Origin: a virus
DNA: 28,389 nt
Direction: 5' to 3' (one strand)
IMG/VR virus record: IMGVR_UViG_3300042565_000310
Span: 1 to 28,389 of that record
Of the stretch, positions 7,361-13,503 are shown piece after piece. Position 1 is the stretch's first letter. Each line of letters begins with the position of its first letter. Under the pieces are notes generated by a model. The model saw nothing but the letters and a program-made list of their open reading frames with translations. It was not told the origin of the DNA and made no database searches. The translations under genes were made by a program, and so were the position numbers.

Positions 7361-8515
7361 ATGTCGGAACAAAATACAAATATAGAAAAAAACTATCCAG
7401 GTTCAGGTGGCTCAGGAGCAGAAATTAACTCCCAAGGCTCATTAGTATCTGGTGGTGTTGGTGGTGCAACAGGACGTAATGCTGACGGTAACGTAAGTCC
7501 AGCAACAGCGCTTGGTAACACAGCAACAGCAGCATTTGGTTCTACAACAGGAGCAAATGCCGTAAATCCTACAGGAGTCTCTGGTGGTATTCTAGCACCT
7601 GAGCAAGCACGTCGTTTTATTGACTACGTGTGGGATGCAACTGTTCTCGCCAAAGATGGCCGTAAGGTCACTATGCGAGCAAATACAATGGAAATTGAGA
7701 AGGTCAACGTTGGAGAGCGTGTTATCCGTGCAGCAGCACAGGGTGCACCAGACTACACAAACGTTGGTGCTACATTTTCTAAGGTAGAACTCACAACAAA
7801 GAAGATTCGTTTGGACTGGGAAGTTTCTACAGAATCACTAGAAGACAATATTGAAGGTGCAGCACTTGAAGATCATCTAGTTCGCTTGATGACAAATGCT
7901 TTCGCTAACGACATTGAAGATCTTGCGATTAATGGAACTGGCTCTGGCGCAGACGCATTCCTTTCAATTATGCCTGGCTTCGTTGCTCAGGTAAATCAAG
8001 TTGCAGCAAATGATGCTCACGAAGCAGCAGTTACTGTAGCAAATAACGAGTGGACAACTGCAGCAATGCAGAACATCATTTTGGCAATGCCACGTAAGTA
8101 TCGTGCTATCAAGTCTAACTTGAAGTTCTATGCTGGTACAGACGCATTCCAGGGTATCGTTAAGAATAACGGTACACTCGCAGACGCAGTAGCAGAAGCA
8201 TTTGCTACTCGCACAGCAGGAACACCAGCAAACCGTCAAGATTACCTTGATGGAAATGCACAAACACTTGGCAACTCACGCACAACTCGTGTACTAGGTG
8301 TAGACGTTCTTGAAGTTCCTTACTACCCTGCAGGTTATGTAGATCTTACATTCCCAGCAAACCGTGTATGGGGATTCCAGAGAGACATCACAGTAAATCG
8401 TGAATACAAGCCAAAGAAGGACACAATTGAATACACAGTATTCGTCCGTTTTGGTATTCAATGGGAAGAATTAGACGCTGTATCTTATGCAGATGCAGAT
8501 TCAACTGATTCGTAA
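7361..8515 (+). CDS. Major capsid protein (HK97 fold)
   Basis: The protein has 384 residues starting MSEQNTNIEKNYPG. The first 75 residues are Gly/Ala/Ser/Thr-rich and low in complexity. They are probably flexible or trimmed by the maturation protease. The HK97-like body begins near ILAPEQARRFIDYVWDATVL, followed by the N-arm and E-loop region, then KVELTTKKIRLDWEVSTESL. Next comes LMTNAFANDIEDLAINGTG, the spine-helix region characteristic of this superfamily. The C-terminus carries KKDTIEYTVFVRFGIQWEE. These subunits form the icosahedral shell and several hundred copies are needed. Consistent with high expression, 18 of 19 arginines use CGN codons and only one uses AGA. A strong ribosome site precedes the gene and a hairpin follows it. 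Confidence 0.93.
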   Translation: MSEQNTNIEKNYPGSGGSGAEINSQGSLVSGGVGGATGRNADGNVSPATALGNTATAAFGSTTGANAVNPTGVSGGILAPEQARRFIDYVWDATVLAKDGRKVTMRANTMEIEKVNVGERVIRAAAQGAPDYTNVGATFSKVELTTKKIRLDWEVSTESLEDNIEGAALEDHLVRLMTNAFANDIEDLAINGTGSGADAFLSIMPGFVAQVNQVAANDAHEAAVTVANNEWTTAAMQNIILAMPRKYRAIKSNLKFYAGTDAFQGIVKNNGTLADAVAEAFATRTAGTPANRQDYLDGNAQTLGNSRTTRVLGVDVLEVPYYPAGYVDLTFPANRVWGFQRDITVNREYKPKKDTIEYTVFVRFGIQWEELDAVSYADADSTDS

Positions 8516-8532
8516 TCATTGACCACCCAGAT

Positions 8533-8566
8533 TGAGGGAGGATGGATTAATTTCTGTCCTCCCTTA
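8533..8566 (+). terminator. Hairpin after the major capsid gene, possible terminator or processing site
   Basis: AGGGAGGA (8535-8542) pairs perfectly with TCCTCCCT (8557-8564), giving an eight-base stem extendable by wobble pairs, with a loop of about 14 bases. Only a poor T-run follows (TTAGTCAT). It may therefore attenuate transcription or stabilise the capsid mRNA 3' end rather than terminate fully. Confidence 0.5.
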
Positions 8567-8575
8567 GTCATATTC

Positions 8576-8584
8576 TGGTATAAT
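8576..8584 (+). promoter_or_regulatory. Extended -10 promoter (TGGTATAAT) for the connector block
   Basis: TGGTATAAT follows the post-capsid hairpin. Transcription would start near 8591. That makes the ATG at 8590 an unlikely start and leaves a short leader carrying GGGAGA (8598-8603) before ATG 8608. Confidence 0.55.
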
Positions 8585-8607
8585 TACAAATGACTATGGG
8601 AGAAAAT

Positions 8608-8943
8608 ATGACAATTGAAGAATTAGCAAAAAAGACCGTAATGGAACTAAAATCTTATGCTAAGAAAAACAACATTGATCTATTTGGGGTATCCACTAAA
8701 TTAGAGATTTTAGAAGTAATTGCAAGTTTTATTCCAACAGGATTAACAAATAACATTAAAGAACAAAAAGCACCAATTGAAAAGGTAGCACTTTATTCAG
8801 ATAGAAACATCTATTGGCATGGTCTTGGGGAAATAAAGGTGGGATACAACATCGTCTCAAAGGAGGCATCGGAACAGTGGATTACTCGTAAGGCAGTCAG
8901 AATTGCACAGCCTGAAGAAGTAGCCTCATACTACGGTAAATAA
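8608..8943 (+). CDS. Small protein with SAP/Rho-N-like N-terminus, connector block
   Basis: The protein has 111 residues from ATG 8608 (MTIEELAKKTVMEL). Upstream in-frame ATGs at 8590 and 8596 are rejected because the GGGAGA ribosome site lies between them and 8608, and because the predicted transcript start falls at about 8591. Residues 1-40 form a helix-extended loop-helix pattern (TVMELKSYAKKNNIDL, then STKLEILEVI) typical of SAP/HeH/Rho-N folds. Such small domains are frequent next to the capsid gene in actinobacterial phages. The C-terminal half (VALYSDRNIYWHGLGEIK) looks beta-rich. It is followed with a two-base gap by the connector gene, so co-translation is likely. Function unknown; a capsid-associated or neck role is plausible from position. 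Confidence 0.7.
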   Translation: MTIEELAKKTVMELKSYAKKNNIDLFGVSTKLEILEVIASFIPTGLTNNIKEQKAPIEKVALYSDRNIYWHGLGEIKVGYNIVSKEASEQWITRKAVRIAQPEEVASYYGK

Positions 8944-8945
8944 TT

Positions 8946-9932
8946 ATGTCAGTCATTCTTCGCACCCCCCCATACCCACTTTCTGTAACCTACTCAGTTC
9001 CAGATGAGTCAGCAGACTATATTCTTGTTATTGAAGATGTTGCAGAGCAAACAGAACTTGAAGAGTTTATTAGTGGAGAGTCTGGACTAACATCTTCTTC
9101 AGAAGGAAAAATAGTATATGAGTTATCTGGAGACTTTGTAAGATATGACAAGTCTTATGCTGTAACAGTATATGAAGACATTGATGGTGAACGTGGAGAT
9201 ATAGTTGTTGAAGACAATCTACAGGTTGAACGCCCATACATTGATCCAAACACTTTAGGAACAACAGCAACAGAGATAGCAGAATACAAACAACATGAAT
9301 CTTTAGCGAGAGCAATTATTGATTCAATAGTTGATGGTTTTTACTACAGACGTAAATATCTAGAAGTTGTAGGTCAAGAAACAGATTACATTCCTCTATG
9401 GGATAGAACACATAAAATTTTAAAGGCTTATGAAAATGCTGAACTAGTATACGATATAGATGATCCAGAAGGTCCAGCACTTGCAGACTTTAACTATATT
9501 ATTACAAAAGATAAAACGGCAATTACAAAAGACCCAGTTGAAGCAACAGATTCATTAAATAGAGCAGAGCGACGCCCATCAAGAATTCCTTTAGCAGTTT
9601 CTGATTCATATGCAATATTTGATACAGAAGACAGTGGAAACACACAAACAATTACTCCTGGCGTAGGGTTCCGACAAGGAACAGACTACATTTTCTTAGT
9701 AGAGACTGGATATAAAGTTGTTCCTATTGATATCCAAGATGCAACTATGCTATTAATTAACGATATTAAATGTGGTAAGTTAGATTATTATAAGAGATAT
9801 GTAAAAAACTACAGCACTGATCAATTTAAAATTGAATACGATAAGAGAATGATTGAGGGTACTGGAAATATTATTGTAGACAAGATTTTGTCTAAATATG
9901 TTAATAATATTGTTCGTCCTGGAGTGTTGTAA
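8946..9932 (+). CDS. Head-tail connector (adaptor) protein
   Basis: The protein has 328 residues from ATG 8946. It has no clear ribosome site and probably depends on coupling with the preceding gene two bases away. Residues 1-90 look like an extra beta domain (PPYPLSVTYSVPDESADYIL). The rest resembles gp6/gp15-type adaptors: a helical stretch (ESLARAIIDSIVDGFYYRRK) near residues 118-137, then an insertion. Near 260-328 come ATMLLINDIKCGKLDYYKRY and YSTDQFKIEYDKRM, the usual adaptor C-terminal region. These proteins bind below the portal ring. At 328 residues it is about twice the usual adaptor length because of the N-terminal domain and the middle insertion. Its stop overlaps the next start as TAATG. 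Confidence 0.7.
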   Translation: MSVILRTPPYPLSVTYSVPDESADYILVIEDVAEQTELEEFISGESGLTSSSEGKIVYELSGDFVRYDKSYAVTVYEDIDGERGDIVVEDNLQVERPYIDPNTLGTTATEIAEYKQHESLARAIIDSIVDGFYYRRKYLEVVGQETDYIPLWDRTHKILKAYENAELVYDIDDPEGPALADFNYIITKDKTAITKDPVEATDSLNRAERRPSRIPLAVSDSYAIFDTEDSGNTQTITPGVGFRQGTDYIFLVETGYKVVPIDIQDATMLLINDIKCGKLDYYKRYVKNYSTDQFKIEYDKRMIEGTGNIIVDKILSKYVNNIVRPGVL

Positions 9933-10381
9933 TGACGTCATGCGATACTACAGACTTCATGTATCCAATGAAGGCAGATATCTATTTTCCAATTCTTGCA
10001 CAAGGTGACTATGGACAACCTAAAAAAGACTGGGTATACGACAGAACAATTATATGTAATGCAACCCCAGTAGGTGGAGCAGGAACTGAAGACATAAAGC
10101 CAGAATCGTTTTTACAGTATGAAAATAAACTAATTGCAAGAGTAAGCAGTGATCCACGACTATCTTCTAACAACTCGTATAATGCAATAACTAATATATT
10201 GATTACAAACATCAGAACTGCAAATGATTCGGTTATATATAAAGAAACTGCAGGGGCTAGATCTGGCAGAGGAACTATTTATGAAGTAGCAACAGTAGAG
10301 CCATTTACTGGACCATTTGGAAATATAGAATATTATAAGATGTTATGGCGTAGAACTGAGAACCAAACGGTAGGCGACTAA
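9932..10381 (+). CDS. Head closure (stopper-like) protein
   Basis: The protein has 149 residues. ATG 9932 shares its A with the previous stop (TAATG), and GGAGTG lies six bases upstream. The sequence is beta-rich (KADIYFPILAQGDYGQPKKD, then DRTIICNATPVG) and ends with MLWRRTENQTVGD. Length, order (after the adaptor and before the tail-completion gene) and the opening statement about a measured quantity on DNA-proximal neck proteins fit SPP1 gp16/HK97 gp7-type stoppers, which close the connector channel after packaging. The assignment rests mainly on position and size. No catalytic motif is expected. Confidence 0.55.
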   Translation: MTSCDTTDFMYPMKADIYFPILAQGDYGQPKKDWVYDRTIICNATPVGGAGTEDIKPESFLQYENKLIARVSSDPRLSSNNSYNAITNILITNIRTANDSVIYKETAGARSGRGTIYEVATVEPFTGPFGNIEYYKMLWRRTENQTVGD

Positions 10382-11058
10382 TGATAGTAAGCATGGATAC
10401 TAAAATGTTTGCTGCTCAAATGAATAACATCGTAAACTATTCTTTTGGTTTTTTAGAGGGTGTTCAAAAAGGTAAAAAGATTTTTCTTGATAAACTTGGA
10501 AAAGGCGTAATAGAAGCATTATCACAATATGTAGATGCTGAAGCAAGATCTAATCCAAAAGCATTACACCATGTTTATGAATGGAATCAGACTGGAAGTC
10601 CAGCGTCTAGGTTATTTGATTTAAACTATACGGTCAGCAACCTTGGCTTATCTATTAATTCTACATTTAGACAATCAAGAACAGTTTCAGAAAATATGAC
10701 TGTTCCATTTTACAATAAAGCAAAAATAATGGAAAATGGAATTCCAGTAACAATTGCACCAACAAGAGGGCAAGCATTAAAGTTTAATGGACCAACTGGA
10801 GAAGTGTTTACAAAAAAACCAATTAAGGTTGATTCTCCAGGTGGTGGAGAAGTCTTTGGCAGTTTTGAATATACAGTTGATATTTTTATTTCTAGATATT
10901 TCAAACAGTCATTTTTACGTGCATCTGGACTATACGACTATATCAAAAAACCAAAACTATATAAAACAAACTTTAACGCTGGATCAAAAATGGGTAAAAG
11001 CAAGGGTGTTGAAACAGGATTTAAATGGATTGCTAATGCAACAATTGGAGTAGAATAG
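10381..11058 (+). CDS. Tail completion / neck protein (HK97 gp10-like)
   Basis: The protein has 225 residues. ATG 10381 overlaps the preceding stop as TAATG. A later in-frame ATG at 10393 (MDTKMFAAQM) is possible. The N-terminal part is helical (MNNIVNYSFGFLEGVQKGKK) and leads into KIFLDKLGKGVIEALSQYVD, resembling the amphipathic helix at the start of gp10-like neck proteins. The middle has TVPFYNKAKIMENGIPVTIA, a beta segment, and the end is basic. Such proteins link the head stopper to the tail terminator. The call comes from gene order plus the general fold pattern. Confidence 0.55.
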   Translation: MIVSMDTKMFAAQMNNIVNYSFGFLEGVQKGKKIFLDKLGKGVIEALSQYVDAEARSNPKALHHVYEWNQTGSPASRLFDLNYTVSNLGLSINSTFRQSRTVSENMTVPFYNKAKIMENGIPVTIAPTRGQALKFNGPTGEVFTKKPIKVDSPGGGEVFGSFEYTVDIFISRYFKQSFLRASGLYDYIKKPKLYKTNFNAGSKMGKSKGVETGFKWIANATIGVE

Positions 11059-11062
11059 TACT

Positions 11063-11632
11063 ATGACTATATTAACAGATACTGGATTTCCACCAACATT
11101 TTTAAATGGATACATTCTTTCAGAGTTGGCACACTATGGATTGGTTGCTGAAGCAGACCTACTTAATCCAAGCCCAATGGTTCCAGCACAGTTTCCAACA
11201 AACATTGAAGATCTATATAATGACAACATTGTAATAAGACAAACAGAAAGCCCACTACTAGTTGTCTATGACAGACTTATGAGGTTTAGACCAACACCAT
11301 TTTATGCTCGTAAAAGAGAACAGTTAATATATTTCTTGTATTCAACAGATGTTGGAAAACTCATAGATTCTGTTCGTGTAATATCTAATGCTCTTGATCG
11401 TGAAGACTCATCGGCCCAAGACATAAACTCCTGGGCTGTTGCCAATCCAGTCTTAAATTCTCAAGGGGATACAATTCCATATAACATATTTTTTCACAAC
11501 ACCAGAGTCTATCAAGCAGACGAAAGTAGAGACGTTGCAGAGTTAGCCTCAGCAAGAACCCTGTTTGTTAACAAGATTATTGTTGAATATGACTATCACA
11601 TCAAGACAGAGCCAGATTCTAGATATACATAA
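11063..11632 (+). CDS. Tail terminator protein
   Basis: The protein has 189 residues from ATG 11063, four bases after the previous stop, with a weak GGAG at 11047-11050. It sits immediately before the major tail protein, where siphophages carry the terminator that caps the growing tail tube and joins it to the neck. A plausible alpha-beta pattern is visible: LAHYGLVAEADLLNPSP, then LLVVYDRLMRFRPTPFYARK, then REQLIYFLYSTDVGKLIDSV. Near the C-terminus comes NKIIVEYDYHI. Assignment depends on position, size and this pattern. Confidence 0.6.
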   Translation: MTILTDTGFPPTFLNGYILSELAHYGLVAEADLLNPSPMVPAQFPTNIEDLYNDNIVIRQTESPLLVVYDRLMRFRPTPFYARKREQLIYFLYSTDVGKLIDSVRVISNALDREDSSAQDINSWAVANPVLNSQGDTIPYNIFFHNTRVYQADESRDVAELASARTLFVNKIIVEYDYHIKTEPDSRYT

Positions 11633-11639
11633 AAGGCAG

Positions 11640-11645
11640 TATAAT
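11640..11645 (+). promoter_or_regulatory. Possible -10 box (TATAAT) before the major tail gene
   Basis: TATAAT lies 59 bases before ATG 11705. It lacks the TGn extension and no good -35 element is visible. If used, it gives a leader of about 50 bases, the longest in the window, containing a weak GTTTG/CAAAC pairing and the ribosome site. Confidence 0.4.
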
Positions 11646-11704
11646 TAGGTTTGAGGAAACACGCCAAACAACTTAATAATACTTTATGAAAGAGGTGAAC
11701 AAAT

Positions 11705-12337
11705 ATGCCATATAGCCGTGGTACGTCAAACAACATTATCGTTGGTGCAGCAGCGCTTTTTGTCGCAGATACAATTTTGACTCCAGGAACACTGGAATCT
11801 TTTGATGCAAGCGAATCTTTTAAAGAAACACTTGCAGACGATGCATCGTATACCAACGTAGGTTACACCATGAACGGTCTAGAATTGCAGTTCCAACCAG
11901 ACTTCGGCGAAGTCCAGGTAGACCAAATTCTTGACGTTGCAAAACTATATAAGCAAGGTATGCAGGTTAATCTTGCTACCGCTTTTGCTGAAGCAACACT
12001 AGAAAACTTGCTTCTTGCACTAGCATTTAAAGATACACAACTTACAGGAAACAAGGCAGCATCTACAGGTCAGACACTTAATCTATCTGCAGGTGAACTT
12101 GGAGAATGTCCAGTAGAACGAGGAATCGTTGCTGTTGGTCCAGGAACTGGAGATTGCGATGAGTCTGACAGCGTTGAGCGTGTTTACACAGCATACCGTG
12201 CTCTATCAATTGAGAACGTAACTGTGTCCGCTAAGCGTGACGAACCATCAATGTTTGAAGTTTCATTCCGTCTTCTTCCTGAAGATGCGTCAGGTTCTTA
12301 CGGTAAGATCGTAGATCGTACTTGGGGACAATCATAA
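11705..12337 (+). CDS. Major tail (tube) protein
   Basis: The protein has 210 residues, with ATG 11705 preceded by AAAGAGGTGA (11689-11698). The leader GAGGTGAACAA is almost the same as that of the major capsid gene. The sequence is beta-rich and acidic (NIIVGAAALFVADTILTPG, then YTMNGLELQFQPDFGEVQVD). A C-terminal beta pair has IENVTVSAKRDEPSMFEVSF, typical of tube subunits that stack as hexamers. Position is between the tail terminator and chaperones. All seven arginine codons are CGN, as expected for an abundant protein. The gene is followed at once by a strong terminator, marking the end of a transcription unit. Confidence 0.85.
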   Translation: MPYSRGTSNNIIVGAAALFVADTILTPGTLESFDASESFKETLADDASYTNVGYTMNGLELQFQPDFGEVQVDQILDVAKLYKQGMQVNLATAFAEATLENLLLALAFKDTQLTGNKAASTGQTLNLSAGELGECPVERGIVAVGPGTGDCDESDSVERVYTAYRALSIENVTVSAKRDEPSMFEVSFRLLPEDASGSYGKIVDRTWGQS

Positions 12338-12355
12338 TCTAAATTTAGATTAACT

Positions 12356-12391
12356 CAAAGCCCATCTCTAATGAGGTGGGTTTTTTGTTTT
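12356..12391 (+). terminator. Strong rho-independent terminator after the major tail gene
   Basis: CCCATCTC (12361-12368) pairs with GAGGTGGG (12373-12380) through eight base pairs including one G-T, around a TAAT loop. It is followed by TTTTTTGTTTT and preceded by A-rich sequence. This is the only textbook terminator in the window. It separates the abundant tube protein from the low-copy tail genes. Confidence 0.9.
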
Positions 12392-12396
12392 GCTTA

Positions 12397-12405
12397 TGAT
12401 AGAAT
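12397..12405 (+). promoter_or_regulatory. Extended -10 promoter (TGATAGAAT), near-leaderless
   Basis: TGATAGAAT starts within six bases of the terminator's T-run. Nine bases separate it from ATG 12415 and there is no ribosome site. This is the same spacing as at the protease promoter. The box would restart transcription for the chaperone and tape-measure genes. Confidence 0.55.
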
Positions 12406-12414
12406 AGAAAGATT

Positions 12415-13110
12415 ATGGCAACAACTGTATATCAAACAAAAAATGTTACATTAATTAATGGAACAGAAATAGAAATTATTCCATTAAAAATAAAATATCT
12501 CCGTGAGTTTATGGAGGCATTTGAAAATGTTAAAAGTGCTAAAAATGACGATGAGGCTATAGAATTTTTAGTTGAGTGTGTAAGAATTTCAATGAAACAG
12601 TTTTATCCAAAAATATCAAAAAATAAATCTGATATAGAAGATAATCTTGATATGCCAGCAATATACACAATCTTAGATATTTCTGCTGGAATTAAAATAA
12701 ATCAAAAGTCAGATAATACTGTTAAGGATCAAGCAACAGATAGCGGGTCAAGTTGGTCAGAACTAGATTTAGCAAAGATTGAATCAGAAGTTTTTTTACT
12801 AGGCATATGGAAAGATTATGAAGAGTTAGAAAAATCATTATCTATGCCAGAGTTAATGGCAACACTTTCAAGTCGTAGAGAACTTGACTATCAAGAAAAA
12901 AAGTTTCTTGCTGCAATTCAAGGGGTAGATTTAGACAAAGAGTCTGGATCTAGCAGGGGACAAAAAGAATGGGAAGACATGAAAGCAAGAGTATTTAGTA
13001 AGGGTGCAACTGGTGATAGCAAAGATATTTTAGCATTACAAGGACAAAATGCTAGACAAGCAGGGTTTGGTATTGGAGCAGGTCTTGAATATGAGGACCT
13101 TAGAAAATAG
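12415..13110 (+). CDS. Tail assembly chaperone, long form (G-T type)
   Basis: The protein has 231 residues from ATG 12415, with no ribosome site, probably near-leaderless. Residues 1-98 are the G-type domain (LINGTEIEIIPLKIKYLREF, then ECVRISMKQFYPKIS), clearly homologous to the short gene downstream. Residues 120-231 are a T-type domain: FLLGIWKDYEELEKSLSMPE, then RRELDYQEKKFLAAIQGVDL, then GIGAGLEYEDLRK. This resembles the frameshift extension of tail chaperones in actinobacterial phages. Chaperones coat the tape measure before tube polymerisation. Here G and T are joined in one continuous frame and no slippage is needed. Arginine codons are mainly AGR (six of eight), consistent with lower expression than the short form. 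Confidence 0.85.
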   Translation: MATTVYQTKNVTLINGTEIEIIPLKIKYLREFMEAFENVKSAKNDDEAIEFLVECVRISMKQFYPKISKNKSDIEDNLDMPAIYTILDISAGIKINQKSDNTVKDQATDSGSSWSELDLAKIESEVFLLGIWKDYEELEKSLSMPELMATLSSRRELDYQEKKFLAAIQGVDLDKESGSSRGQKEWEDMKARVFSKGATGDSKDILALQGQNARQAGFGIGAGLEYEDLRK

Positions 13111-13118
13111 CCTTTCTA

Positions 13119-13127
13119 TGCTATAAT
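13119..13127 (+). promoter_or_regulatory. Extended -10 promoter (TGCTATAAT) before the short chaperone
   Basis: A perfect TGCTATAAT lies in the 41-base gap between the two chaperone genes. Transcription should begin near 13134, just upstream of a perfect AGGAGG (13141-13146) and ATG 13152. This gives the short form its own strong expression signals. Confidence 0.65.
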
Positions 13128-13151
13128 TGACATAACCTATAGGAGGAAATA

Positions 13152-13481
13152 ATGGCAACAACTACGCATGAGGAAACAATCCTTACGCTAATTGATGGCA
13201 CAAAGGTTACAGTACGTCCTCTGAAAATCTCTCTACTTCGTCCATTTATGAAGAAGTTTGAGGGTGTGGGAGCAGTGGCGGATAATAATGAAAAATCTAT
13301 GGACATTCTTATGGAATGCGTTCAGATTGCAATGAAACAGTATAAGCCAGAACTCTCAGAAGACGTTACAAAACTAGAGGAGATCGTTGATCTTCCAACT
13401 GTTTACAAGATTGTTGAAGCAGCATCAGGTATTAAACTTGCTGAGGTTTCAGACGTTCTTGGCGTAACCATGGCTGAATAA
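13152..13481 (+). CDS. Tail assembly chaperone, short form (G type)
   Basis: The protein has 109 residues from ATG 13152, with a perfect AGGAGG five bases upstream. It is a paralogue of residues 1-98 of the preceding gene: both begin MATT, and LTLIDGTKVTVRPLKISLLR matches VTLINGTEIEIIPLKIKYLR. The pattern continues with MECVQIAMKQYKPELSEDV and LPTVYKIVEAASGIKL. It ends at 13481 with no T-type reading frame behind it in any register before the tape measure, so it cannot serve as a frameshift donor. Both arginines use CGT. By analogy with lambda G and GT, this would be the abundant partner. Confidence 0.85.
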   Translation: MATTTHEETILTLIDGTKVTVRPLKISLLRPFMKKFEGVGAVADNNEKSMDILMECVQIAMKQYKPELSEDVTKLEEIVDLPTVYKIVEAASGIKLAEVSDVLGVTMAE

Positions 13482-13503
13482 TTTAAAAGAGGTGTGAAAC
13501 TAA

